Shown: positions 23,501 to 35,650 of the stretch, piece by piece | How the letters are laid out: each line of letters starts with the position of its first letter | Numbering within the stretch: the stretch's first letter is position 1 | Assembly: GCA_965153455.1 (NCBI GenBank) | Contig: OZ234495.1 | Span: 25,664,875-25,728,874 of the forward strand | Reading direction: 5' to 3' | DNA length: 64,000 nucleotides | From: Sphagnum compactum | Taxonomy: Eukaryota; Bryophyta; Sphagnopsida; Sphagnales | Translations under genes and position numbers: made by a program | The notes under the pieces: model-generated | What the model saw: the letters and a program-made list of their open reading frames with translations, nothing else | What the model was told of the DNA's origin: nothing | Database searches by the model: none

Positions 23501-24602
23501 TTAATATATTAGTTGATTAATAGTTATGTAGCTTATAAAATATTAATTAAATTCTCACAACTTCAATTATCTAGTTATTATGAATGATTAATTAAATTGA
23601 TTTCCTATTTTGTTCACAAGTTCAAAATTAATAATTAATTTTTATTAATCAGTTTAGAATTTATCTAAATTAATTAATAATTTAGTTAACATCCAATTAA
23701 TATACAGTTAATTCTTTGATAATTTGTATTTACTAATCGATAGTCATGATAAATAGAATAAGTATTAGTTAATTAATAGTTATGTAACTTTTTAAAAGCT
23801 TAATTAAACTTTCACAAATTCAATTGTATAGTTATTGTTAATAATTAATGAAACTCATTCCTATTTAGTTTATAACTTGAAAATTAATAATTAATATTTA
23901 CTAACCGGTTTAAAAATTATTAAAAGTTTATTAATATTTCAATTACTCATTTAAATAATAATGAATTTATATTCAATGAATTATCTGATATTCAATCTTA
24001 CTAATAAAGAGTTATGGTTGATGGTTAAACTAAGTAAATAGTTAGTGATTTATTCAATATTAATTAATTAAATATTCATGAGATAATGACTTACTTAATA
24101 TTAATGACTTTAACATTTATTATGTTTTTAAATGATATTTCTTGACTAAATAAGTTAATAAGTTCATAACATAACTGTTAATATCAAACATTCAATATTT
24201 ATTATTATTTGTAGTTAATTCTATTAGATAGTCAATCAATTACTTATTTCTTTATTTATTTATTTAAATTGTTGACAACTAAAATTTAAGAGGTTATGTT
24301 TCAAACAAAATTAATTTATTAGTAAAAATTATTTGATTAAATTTATAAATAAAATAATAACCAATTAATTAATTTCATGAAATAACTACATATTGTTAAT
24401 GATTTATGATTATGAATTACTTGATTAATTAGTAGAAATAATGAAATAAAAGTGAATGTTAGTTTTAGAATTAAAAAATCGAAGAATGGTAGGTAATTAT
24501 GGGTAGGTTTGTAAGTGGGTGGCCAGGAAGGTAATTAGTTAACGGCTAATTAATTAATTAGCTAGTTAATTAGTTAGTTAATTAGTTTCCTATTTAGTTA
24601 TA
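20537..24602. other. Very AT-rich intergenic DNA
   Basis: I find no gene. 20,650-21,250 holds CTACCTAC runs, CATGTGTC words and a TTTGCAACC/GTTGCAAATGAC inverted pair, and looks like a diverged copy of the repeat family described at 24,736. From 22,220 to 24,600 the DNA is almost entirely A and T with TTAATTAA words. It could be a matrix-attachment-like or decayed transposon region. Confidence 0.55.
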
Positions 24603-24735
24603 TAGTTATATAGTTTCTAAGTGAGAAAGGAGGACAAAACATATGGGTTAATTTTTTAAACTACAACTCAATTTGCAACTAGAAAATTTAACTCATGTGT
24701 TTTGTCCTCCTTTTCCATCTTGGAAACTACATAAC
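24603..24735. mobile_element. MITE-like long inverted repeat (hairpin)
   Basis: Two arms of about 48 bp can pair. The left arm contains GTTATATAGTTTCTAAG and GGAGGACAAAACATATGGG. The right arm, reverse-complemented, contains GTTATGTAGTTTCCAAG and GGAGGACAAAACACATGAG. The loop is about 35 bp and holds ACTACAACTCAATTTGC. A related but more diverged hairpin lies at 35,537-35,645. This is the structure of a small foldback element or MITE. No target duplication is clear. Confidence 0.6.
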
Positions 24736-25570
24736 AAAGGTGCCTTCTCTTATGTTTTCACATTAAAAACATGTGCCGTTAGGGATGAGCTCAAAGTAGA
24801 TTAACCTTGAAAGCAAAACATAAAATGAAATAACACTATTTACATGGTTATATTTTACCCACCTACCTTCGTAGGTAGGTAAATAAATAAGTACATAAGT
24901 TTTAATTGCTTATGTGAATGGGTAAGTAGGTATTTTTACCTACCTAATTTAACCTACCTACCTACCTATTTACATAGGCCTATGCACCTACCTACCTACT
25001 TATTCAAATACATATTCATTTGATTTTTTTCTAAAATATAATTAATATGCGATGTTGCCAATACTGGTAAAGGGCCTAATGTAATGTAATGCCATGTGGT
25101 AGATTTCAATTGTGCCATGTGTCACAATCTAGGACGATTTAAAATGAATGTTCATAATGGATGGCCAAGATCAATGTTTGAATTTTAAAAAATTCACCCA
25201 AATTTTTTCATAATGCCACATGGTGGATTTTGGTATCACCAAGTGGCACGCACCATCACAAGTCATTGGAATTTGATGGCATGGATTTTTTCAACATTCA
25301 AAATCATTGTTTTAAAATTACCTTAATTTAAAACATGTGGCAAATAACGTGTGGATATTTGATAGTTGCAAAAATAATTGCAAATGTTATACAGATGGTC
25401 AAAGGATGAACATGTACACATCATCCATGGTCCAATTGGTGATGTCATATTGAATCATGGTTTGTGATTAGATGTTGGGTGCAACTTCACCTATGCAACT
25501 AAGGCAATTTTAGTTTTAAATGTTGTTGTAACTATTTTATAGTAGCAAATTCAAGTTTCAAATTGACATT
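24736..25570. repeat. Dispersed repeat with (GTAG)n, CATGTGGCA and TTGCAACT words
   Basis: In order this region has GTAGGTAGG (24,873) and CTACCTAC (24,958-25,000) runs, several CATGTGG words (25,090-25,350), then TTGCAA and GCAACT words (25,350-25,560). The same order reversed occurs at 35,030-35,650, and a third version at 20,650-21,250. The CATGTGG to GCAACT part also resembles the right subterminal 850 bp of the CACTA-like element. I read it as a decayed end of a related element. Confidence 0.45.
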
Positions 25571-28500
25571 TATCTTTTAGTGATTGTCATTAAATGAAGC
25601 AATAGTCCAAGATTAACAAATTGGCAAATGAAAACTCTAGGGTGAAACAAAATGGCAAATGGAAAAGGTTTTTTTAATTCCAAGGTCCAATAAAAAACAA
25701 AATGAAAAAACTCCAAGGCCGATCTAAATGGCAAGTGGAGATTTCTAACGTGTCTTAAATGGTAGTTGGGGATTAAAGTTTCTTCAAGGCATAAACTATT
25801 ACAATTTTAGTAACTATTATTTTCTCACAAAACATGAACAAATTTGTTTTTGTTCATTTAGTTATATTTTGTACATACTTTTGTAACAATGATCAAATCA
25901 CATTTTGTGTGTATATGTCTTGTAACACTCATAAATCCTTATTCCATTTTGCTAAAAACATGACAACAAAATGTGAAATGTGAATATTAAAAGTGATGTT
26001 ATTTGCAAATATTCCTCTTTAATTAGTATTTGTTTAATTTTCATTTGTATCATTGCATCTTCAAAATGTTTTTTCTTCATCATGTTTGAATAATTTGACA
26101 AATCGATAGGCTTGATGTGTTTAGGTTTTTCCGTTTCCTTTTTGAAAGATAAATATAAATCTCAATTAAAACATCCTTGTAGAGGTATAAGTGGGTTGAA
26201 ATCATATGGCTTGTGTTATATGATGTTTAATCGAATTATGAAAACAAATATCAAAAATAATTTTTAACAAGAAAAAAAAGCATGTAGGAAGAACATTGAC
26301 AAACATTTGGTTCACTAAATTTTTCAATTTTTTTGTTTCAAATAAATTACACACATGTAATGATGTTAACATTAATTGTTATGTAACACCCTTAAGTGAA
26401 TGCAAATGACAAAGAGGGAGAAGAAAAGTTATGTGTGCCCAAACATAGAAAATTCATGAATCGTCATTAGATTCATTATCAAACTCATTGCATGTTTTCA
26501 CATTTTTTCTTCTTGCCCTTTGTACATGCAACTTTCAAATAATATACACATACATCCAAGAAATCATATATATTTGTATAATCTATTACATACAAAACAA
26601 AAGAAGCTTGTTTTCAAAGATGTAGGAGAAAATTGAGTACCATGAATAATGTTGAAACAACTTCATCATGCATGGTTGTTTTTGCACACTAAATATAAAG
26701 ATATTTTTTCATAATCACATTTTGCATTGACGTATGTGCCTTTTGTTAAAATAAGGAAGAAAGAAATACTCTCCTAAAATAAAAATACTTTTCAAAAGTT
26801 CTTGAAGTGCAAGACACAAATTCATTCCTATAAAAACATGAAAGGACACAAAAAAAACTATAACAACATATTATGGGATGGAACATGATAGGACGAAATA
26901 CTATGGGACCTTATAGTCATCCTACCTAAACCAGCTCCAATGAAAATTCATTATCATTGGAACTTGGGCTTCGTGCTACGACGCACTACTAATGACAATA
27001 AACTTCTACACACATTTGGAACAATTTCCCTACATTTAAAATTTTATGATTGCATTGAAATCTCAATGAAAAAATTGTTCATCAATAACCCCCTATATTA
27101 TTATGGTGCAATTTAGGCTATAATAACATTATTAGGTGATTATATTTTAAATGAAACAATTTTATTTTTTAACACTTTCAATTGGCGAAGATTGAATATT
27201 GTGTTTTAAAATTAATGGCAATTGAAATGATTTCATGAAAAGTTATACGATAATAAAATTTTGTTTTGATATTGTAAGAATTGAGAAAAAAAGATGGACA
27301 TATATTAATATTCCAACCTTATGTTAATTAATTGTCAATGATAGTGCAAAACACCACAAAAACCTAGTACATAGATAAACTTTTGTTGAGTGGAGTAATT
27401 TATTTTCAACTCCTAGTGTTAAACAATTGTCAAATTGTTATGGCCATGAGTGTTGTAAATAATAATGATAATAGTAATAAGAAAAAAAAGAAAATTTTCA
27501 ATTGAAAGAAATAAAGAGATTTTAAAAGATGCATGCAACAAAAATTTAAAAAATAAAAAATTCAAGATGTTACAACCATAGAAAAGGTTGTTATATAAAG
27601 ATGTCATTCTAGGTAATAGATTTTGAGTTAAAATAATTTATTTTACCATATTATGGGAAGGAACATGGTAAGATGAATACTTTGGGAACCTATTGTCATC
27701 CTAGCTAAACCAGCTCCGATGAAAATTCATCGTCACTGAATTTTTTTGCAACTTTGTATCCATATCTACGAGTATGGAGGACTAGTTAATATTGTGATCA
27801 TATTTTTACGTGGATGCCAAAATACATATGACTTTGGGTACATCTTACGTTTACCTAAGGTTAACAACTTAATATGTAATTTTCCAAATTTACATGCCCT
27901 TGGTGCATAGCGTATATGATTTGAAAAAAAAAAGTTACAAAGGTAAATAATACACCCTAGATTTACATGACTTGAGTGTAATCAGGTAACATATATACTT
28001 GCAGAACATTGGGACCTACCTATGTACCTAGCTAGGTAAGTAAATATGTTAAGTACAAATTTACATGATTTAGGTCAGCCTAATTGCCTAATTAATACAC
28101 CCAATATAAATATACCAGTGTGGGCCGGGTATTTTCTGGGTATTCACCAAGTATCAAACCAGTTATATGAATACATACCCGATGGTTCTCATTTTGTGAA
28201 ACCACCACCCTCGAAATTGACCCGACATAAAATATTTTGTGGTATCCGCCCCTGGAATCGACCTGGCAGAAATTGAAAAAATAAAAAAAAACCAAAAAAG
28301 GACCGGCAAAGAACCAGCAATCCAAGGTCATGTATTGTCAAATTCTTAATTCATTTAATCAAATATTATTCATGATTTTTCTTACATATCAAAATTAATA
28401 TTATGATGCCACTTGCAATAGTTTTTATTTTCATTGTGTATGGATGGTTTAAAAGTTGTACCAAAAAAAAAAACCCAAAACAAAAAGATATATTATTCTT

Positions 28501-29584
28501 AAACATCAACAAAGGAATAGTATGTATTAATTTGTATTTTGTAAAACTTATTTTACATGATAAATAGTTGTAACAATATTTGTAGGCTAATTACCCTTAT
28601 TATGATGCAAAGGACATTGTGTGATGGCATGATATGGTGATGGTAATTTGGTGGATGTTGTGGAGGGTTGCTACAATCTTCCAAGGGTTGTTCATTTGTC
28701 TCTTTGGCACTAATTAATTCTTTTTATGGCTACTAAGATTTTTAACAAATTGAAATTTAAGTGCAATTTGTCAAATACACTACCCGCAGTACATGGGCAG
28801 TTTTGACACATGTTTGTCATTAATTTTAAATTTTCATTTTTGAAAAATCAATAGTTCCCTTCTACTTTTCATATTTGATCAAAATAATTTTCATGTTCTA
28901 AAAAATTTCTGAAAATAATTATTGTCTATGCTTGCCGAGGTAGTAGTAGTTTGGGTCATATTAAAAACCTTATTGCCCACTTATTAATTGCCATGTGGCA
29001 GCCTAGAGCTAAAAATTGAGAGATTAATCAAGAATTTTTTTGCCTCAATTACATGATGCCATGTGGCAACAACAACCTAGTCAAATAAGGCTAGGTGGGT
29101 AGCCTAGGCCTCTAGAGGTGACCTAGCCTAGGAGCCCTAGCCCGAATCTAGGTGGTCACCACAATCGGTGCCGAAATTATTCACTTTCCAAGTTTGGTGA
29201 CTGAAAATTTTCGATTCCTCATGCTGACAAACAAATGTTTCGAGCATCGCCAAAAAAAATTGAGCATCGATCGAAATGTTTTGGGCAATGACAACAAAAT
29301 TTTTAGTCGATAGATCAATGGCCACTATTGATCGGATGATTAAATTTTTTCAGGCAGCCCACAAAATGTTTTTTTGGGCATCATACATTATCAGGAACAT
29401 ATCTCACAACATTAGGGTGTCAGAAAATACATTGCATCAACTCCATGGGTGCACTCCACATCAAATTAGGAAAGGCAAAACATGTCAATTTGGCTGAGCA
29501 TTTTTGTGAAGGATGCTAAGGATAGCAAAAGGCACATCAAATCCTAAAATCAACATTAGATTGTGTAAAGGTTTCATCATTTGC
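25571..29584. other. AT-rich intergenic DNA with a separated direct repeat
   Basis: No gene is recognised. Two related stretches of about 100 bp, at 26,865-26,970 and 27,645-27,745, share GTCATCCTA.CTAAACCAGC and GATGAAAATTCAT, 780 bp apart in direct orientation. A short hairpin with GGCTAGGT/ACCTAGCC arms lies at 29,090-29,130. CATGTGGCA words recur at 28,990 and 29,056. The ORFs at 28,046-28,276 and 29,276-29,497 show no family features. Confidence 0.5.
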
Positions 29585-30245
29585 CCATTAGTTTCAAAGA
29601 AATAAAAACCTAAAACTAAAAAGAAGCTTACACTTCTTCACTAATGTGGGTACCTTAAATACCTACGCACTTCCTTGACTTGTGGTGCCTTTGTGTTCTG
29701 CCTTTCTTTGCAATGGATTTGCCTGTTAGGCTAGTTTTCAAAAAAAAGGAAACAAAAAAAGCTTACACTTTTTCACTAATGTGGGTCCCTTAAATACGGA
29801 TGCACTTCCTTGATTTGTGGTGCCTTTGTGTTCTGCCTTTCTTTGCCAATGGATTTGCCCATTGGGCTAGTTTCAAAAACAAACAAACAAACAAACAAAA
29901 AGAAGAAGCTTACACTTTTTCACTAATGTGGGTCCCTTCAACACTGATGCGCTTCCTTGATTTGTGGTGCCTTTGTGTTCTGCCTTTCTTTGCAATAGAT
30001 TTGCCCATTAGGCTAGTTTCAAAAACAAACAAACAAACAAACAAAAAGAAGCTTACACTTTTTCACTAATGTGGGTCCCTTAAATACGGATGCGCTTCCT
30101 TGATTTGTGGTGCCTTTGTGTTCTGCCTTTCTTTGCAATAGATTTGCCCATTAGGCTAGTTTCAAAAACAAACAAACAAACAAACAAAAAGAAGCTTACA
30201 CTTTTTCACTAATGTGGGTCCCTTCAATTCCTATGTGCCTCCTTG
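29585..30245. repeat. 143-bp tandem repeats with CAAA microsatellite upstream of the P450
   Basis: GCTTACACTTTTTCACTAATG recurs in tandem (first copy slightly different), with GCTTAC at 29,626, 29,761, 29,908, 30,051 and 30,194 (spacing 135, 147, 143, 143). Each unit includes TTTGTGGTGCCTTTGTG and ends in an A-rich stretch that has become a (CAAA)n run in the later units. The last copy is partial and stops about 490 bp before the P450 ATG. The ORFs across it are products of the repeat. Confidence 0.9.
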
Positions 30246-30734
30246 ATTTCATGCACGAGATCAATTAAAAGACGACGTACTTATACCATCCCGGCATTCT
30301 AGCACTGCAATTTGTTCAGATCATTGCATTCCATGTGAAAGATTCCTCCTTTTTCCACAAATTCGGTCCGTCCCATTTCTACAAAATCTGAGTAGAAAGA
30401 TTCTCAAATCAATATGACGTGTTTTTATCTGAGCTCTGCTTCTTTTTTGGAAGTCTTAGTGATTTCTGTTGCAACAGCAAAGATAGTCAGTTGTTGCAGG
30501 ACTTACATCATTCAATCGCAAACACTCTGTCCCTCTGTTTTAAATTCTCTTACTTGGGATACTTTGTGAAAATGTATTTGGGTTGATTGATTGTAACCCT
30601 GTTTCCTTTCCCTCATTTGGTGTTCTGAATCTGTATTCCTGATTTTTCTTACAGACACTTTTCTGCATTGGAGAGATTGGGAGTTTGCAACAGAGTTACA
30701 TTTGAAAGTTCATCATTATAACTTCCATAATTCA

Positions 30735-33296
30735 ATGGAATATTTTGGGGACCGGACATGGTCAACACTCTCGACATCGCTGCTCACGGTGCTGGTGCTA
30801 TGGGTTGCTTACATTTTTGTGGGGATGGTGGAAAAGTTCTTGATTACTCCCATGAGGCTCAAGAGAATCATGAATAGGCAGGGCGTGCAAGGGCCATCTG
30901 CTCATTTGTTCGTGGGAAACATGCCTGAAGTTATTAGGCTTCAGAAGGCTTCAGAAGAGAAGGATATGGACTGGAGACTATGATATTGTACCTCGTATTC
31001 TCCCATATCATATTCAGAACTGCCAAGCTTATGGTGGGGTTCTCTTCAAGCTCCAAATATCAGCTCTCAAAACTGTACTAGGCATTTTCATTTCTCCTTA
31101 TCTTGCAATGACTGAGGATTGCAGTTAATTTCTGTAAGTTTGTTTGAAAGTCTTTGGAAAGAGCATCCAGTCAAACTTTGTGATTGTATGGGGCAATGAT
31201 CTGAGATTGTGAATCAACAACTCTCAATGAAGATGGTACTAAGCGGGGAACAAAAACCATGAATCTTTTCATGCCAGGAAAAAGCTATTTGTGGTGGTTT
31301 GGATGGGAGGCAAGGATCACAATAACAGACCCTGATCTCATTAAAGAAGTTTTGACAAAGATTCATGTGTTCGAAAAGTCTCAAATGTTGACTAGATTTG
31401 CGAGGGAAGTTGTTGGAAAGGGGTTGCTAACAACTGATGGTGAGGAATGGGCTCTCCATCGCCGAATTGTGAACCCTTCCTTTCATCAAGAAAAGCTCAA
31501 GGTATAACACTTCAAATATTGTTGACAAATATCTTGAAAGAATACTTCAAATCTCTTTTGAACTAAAACATCAAGAAACAATTGGTCCAGCACATAAACG
31601 AAGACATCATAGAATATGACCCTTTTTCCAAGTTGTTTTTAGAATATCTATACTTACTTGATACTATTGAGTAAATTGATGAAATCCTTGAAGTTATCCA
31701 TTCACCCAATCCCAACCTAGAAGTTCTATATAAAGGGCTAAATTGTAGCAAAGTACGGGTCTTCTTGGCAATAGTGTATGTTGTCAACTAGTCTAGATAG
31801 AGATAGTAGTGGTATAGACCTCATGATTTACAACATACTAAGATTGGCTTATTTATTATGCACAGATGATGATAGTAGAAATGGTGAAGAGTGCATCATC
31901 AATGGCAGATGAATGGGAAAAGAAAGTGAGGGATGGTGGGGGCCATGTGGAACTTGAAGTGGGTGATTACATGACAAATGTGACAAGTGATATAATTGCA
32001 CAAACTGCATTTGGGAGTAGCTATGTAAAAGGAAAGAAAGTGTTCGAACAACTACTTGCACTTGTCAATCTTACAAATCAAAGAAATAAACAAAGATTTG
32101 CTACTATACCAGGATACAGGTCCTCCTAATCATTATTGTCTTGATGCCAACATACCTTTTGTTTATGACCAACTTAGGCTAGAGATGGATGTTGTGCATA
32201 ATTGCATTCTTTTATTTGGTTGTATGGATTTGAATGGCTAACATTGATCAACAATATGATCATGTTGATGTGTAATTAGACACCATAATAATTTTAGAAG
32301 CCCATTAATATTTTAATTGCGAAAAATTCCTAATTTTTATTTGTTGTTACATTCTTAAATTTGTTGTTATGTGTGTTTGCAGCATCATTCCAATGCCATT
32401 AAACATCAAAATAATTTGGACCAAGCTTGCTGTGTCAAAGTCTCTTGGTGAAATTATTCAATCAAGGAAAAATATGGTGAAAGGGGCCAATAATGCATAT
32501 GGAAATGACTTGTTGGGTCTCATGCTTAATGCAGCAATGGAAGAAATTGCTATCAAGGGTGGAAAGGTTCATTTTGGCATGCAATCATTAATAGATAATT
32601 GCAAAACCTTTTTCTTGGCAGGACAAGAAACAACAACAACTCTTCTAACGTGGACCATGATGTTGTTGGCATCCCACACAACTTGGCAAGAACGTGCTCG
32701 TGAAGAAGTCATAGAAGTATGTGGACATAGAGATCATCCAATCGATGCTGACATGTTCCGCAAACTAAATACGGTATTTTGAATCTTTTGTGAACCCATT
32801 TAAAGTTTTTTTAAAATTCACATCTTGACATAAAATTTATTGCTTATTGGGTGCTTGTGTGGGGGTGCAGTTGGATATGATTTTAAATGAGACTCTTCGA
32901 TTATTTTCAATAGTTCCAGTTCAAAACAGACAAGCATTAATGGATGCCCACTTGGGGGAACTACACATCCCAAAAGGATTGGCATTATACTTTCCTAGGC
33001 TTGCCATTCATCACGATCCAACATTATGGGGAGAAGATGCACATGAATCCAAACCAGAAAGATTTGTTGATGGTATTGCTCAAGCAACCAAACACCCATT
33101 AGCTTTGATGCCTTTTTCATTTGGGCCAAGGTTTTGTGTGGGACAAGGATTTGCATTGGATGAAGCAAAATCAATATTAGTTGTGATACTTCAACGATTT
33201 CGCTTTCATCTTTCGCCTAATTACCGTCATGCACCATTTGTTAATATTGTAATTAAACCTAAGTATGGATTGCCAATAATGTTGGAATGTTTATGA
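30735..33296 (+). CDS. Cytochrome P450, CYP72 clan (one-base frameshift in exon 1)
   Basis: Five exons fit: 30,735-31,033, 31,278-31,501, 31,866-32,119, 32,383-32,773 and 32,871-33,296, giving about 530 residues, normal for the family. An N-terminal membrane anchor (Leu/Val-rich, residues about 12-35) precedes the CYP72-clan signatures YDIVPRILPYH and NPSFHQEKLK. The I-helix has AGQETT, the K-helix ETLR (ExxR), then PERF, and the haem loop FSFGPRFCVG holds the axial Cys. CYP72-clan enzymes oxidise hormones, terpenoids or fatty acids at the ER membrane; the substrate is not predictable here. Exon 1 is 299 nt where phase requires 298: an extra base near 30,975 puts a TGA before YDIVPR, so the copy is a recent pseudogene or carries a sequencing error. 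All other phases agree and every catalytic motif is intact. A 143-bp tandem array lies upstream. Confidence 0.85.
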
Positions 33297-34079
33297 CTAT
33301 CATGATTTGAAAAGCTTGTGATCACTGTAATTGTTATTAATAATCAATGTTATTTGTCAAAATGATTGAATATTCATATAGGTTTTTAATTTTTTTTGAA
33401 TATTTCATAATTGATAATTTGAAATAAATGTAAAAAGTTCAGTTCAAGTTTTATGGATACAATTATGAAATGGTAGTACAAACAAAATGATCATTCTTGT
33501 ATTTTATGAAGTGGAAAGTTGAAACTTTAAGTTTTTGGCTTGGTTTAACATTGATTTTTATTTTGTTTTTTAATTTGGTAGCGTAACAACAATGGAAAGT
33601 TGTCCAAGAATTTTCTTGATTTAATTGACAATAGTTTTTGACACAACCATTATAAAAAACATGGAGATAGATTTGTAGCAACAATTTCCTTAAAAAAAGG
33701 GGGGTTGTGAAATTTGACATTTGTTTTTGGAAATTAAAACTATCACCAATTTCATTGAATCAATGTTGCCTTCCAATAAAATTTCACCAAAATAAAAAAT
33801 AGCTTTAAATCTTTGTCAAATCATTTAATGTGCATAATAGAAAACATAATATATTTTTTCCTAGATGTCATTCGTATAAACTTAGGAGGAGCAATTCATT
33901 AACCTAAATCAAGTTATGAAACTTTAAAAATGAAATAAGTTCACCGCACTTTAATGATTTCATGTTGTTTAAAGTTATGTCGATATAAGGTTAGTAGATA
34001 ATTGTCATGTTTCATTACTACTTGACATAATTCACTACCAATTGAAGTAATTCATTATAGTAATTTATTTATTCTTGGT
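33297..34079. other. P450 3' flank, AT-rich
   Basis: No gene is seen. The short minus-strand ORF 33,463-33,720 has no family features. Confidence 0.5.
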
Positions 34080-34990
34080 GTTGTTATTTTAAATATTTTA
34101 GGTTATTGTAATTTAAATTATGTTTTAAGCTATTTTATCTTAGATTATTTTAAATTATTATATCCTAAGTTATTTTTGGTCATTCTAGGTTATTCCACCT
34201 TATATTATTTCTAATCATTCTAGGTTATTATGGACTATTTAAAAAATTTCCACCCTATGTTATTTTAAATTATTTTAGGTTAATATATTCTAGGCTATTC
34301 AAAATTATTCCACCTTAGGCTATTTTAACATATCTACCCTAAAATCTTCTTGGCTATTTTAGATTATTCCACCCTAGGTCATTCTTAATTAGTTTTGGCT
34401 ATTTTAAATTAGTCCACCTAAGGTATTTTAAGTTATTATACCCTATGTTATTTTTTAAGCATTGTATTTTAGGTTATTTTCAACATTCCAACTTTAGGTT
34501 ATTTTAAATTATTCTATTTTAAAAAATTATTTTGGATTATTTCAAGTTATTTCACTTAGGCTATTTTTGGCTATTCCACCTTATGTTATTATTAATGTGA
34601 AAATTTACACATTAAATTCAATGTACATTCACTTAATGATTAGTACTAATAACTTAACATTAACAATGTCAATAGCCCGACAAGTAGATTAATTCGAATT
34701 TAATTAAATTTTCATGTAAAATAATTAATCATTTATTAATATATTAAAAATTAAAATGATAATTTCTATCTCTAAAAAATAATAATACCGATAAAGGTAA
34801 GATAAAAAAAAATCAATTAATAGTTAATTTATGTTATCTTTTATTATTTCATGTTATTTCACCTTAAGTTTATTCTACCTTAGTTTATTTTCAGTTATCT
34901 TAAATTATTTTTCCATAAAATATTCTAAGATATTATACTTAAGGTTATTCTAGATTATTTTTCCTTAAATTTCTATAGGTTATACCCTAA
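34080..34990. repeat. Degenerate TTAGGTTATT-type simple-sequence tract
   Basis: Variants of TTATTTTAGGTTATTCCACC recur at irregular 20-40 bp spacing from about 34,080 to 34,600 and again at 34,840-34,990, separated by plain AT-rich DNA. This resembles the CTAGG tract at 3-4.3 kb in style but has a different core. There is no coding potential. Confidence 0.6.
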
Positions 34991-35029
34991 CATTCGAAAA
35001 AAGTTGGAAAAATAAACTACCATTTATAA

Positions 35030-35650
35030 GTATATTCTAATTGCAAAAGACATTTGTTATTAGAAATTACTTAACTACATGAGACAAGTTGCATAAAACA
35101 TTAGTTGCAAATGTGAATGAAATCAATGGTCAACAAATATTTCACCTTTTGTATACTATTGTATGCCATCTATATATTACCACAAAAATAAAAAATATAC
35201 GTAATGACATGTGGCAAATGAAAAAGGTTTGAGAAAATTTTGTTTTAAAAATTAGAGAGTGGATCTTCATCATTTATTTTAAATGGTTTTAGATTGTGAC
35301 ATGTGGCATAATACAAATATGTCATATGGCATTTTCTGAATTTTGACCAAATTTAATTGAAATCAATATTTAGGTAGGTAGGTAAGTAAGTTAAGGAGGT
35401 AGGTAAATATTTTTAATTTTTTAAAAGTTTAGCCTTTAAGGTTAAGGTCCTTAAATGGTTAAACTCCTTTGATTGGTTCACCTTAATTGACATGTGTTTT
35501 TTTATATGAAACCTTAAGATAAAATCTTTTCATTATATAGTTTTCAAGATGGAAGATAAAAATTGAAGTTGTAACTTAGGTTACAACTAAATTTTTTATT
35601 TCAATATCCTTTGTCCTCTTTTTTAATTTTGTAAGTTATATAACTAAGTA
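35030..35650. repeat. Inverted copy of the dispersed CATGTGGCA/(GTAG)n repeat, with hairpin
   Basis: Here the order is TTGCAA words (35,040-35,115), CATGTGGCA words (35,210 and 35,300), GTAGGTAGGTAAGTAAG (35,372) and then a hairpin (35,537-35,645) with TTATATAGTTTTCAAGATGG on one side and GGACAAAGG/TTATATAAC on the other in inverse orientation. That is the mirror order of 24,603-25,570, including a related hairpin, so the two look like diverged copies in opposite orientation. Confidence 0.5.

Noticed and set aside
29800-30069. 89-codon frame with repeated FLDLWCLCVLPFF
   Set aside because: It is the translation of the 143-bp tandem units.
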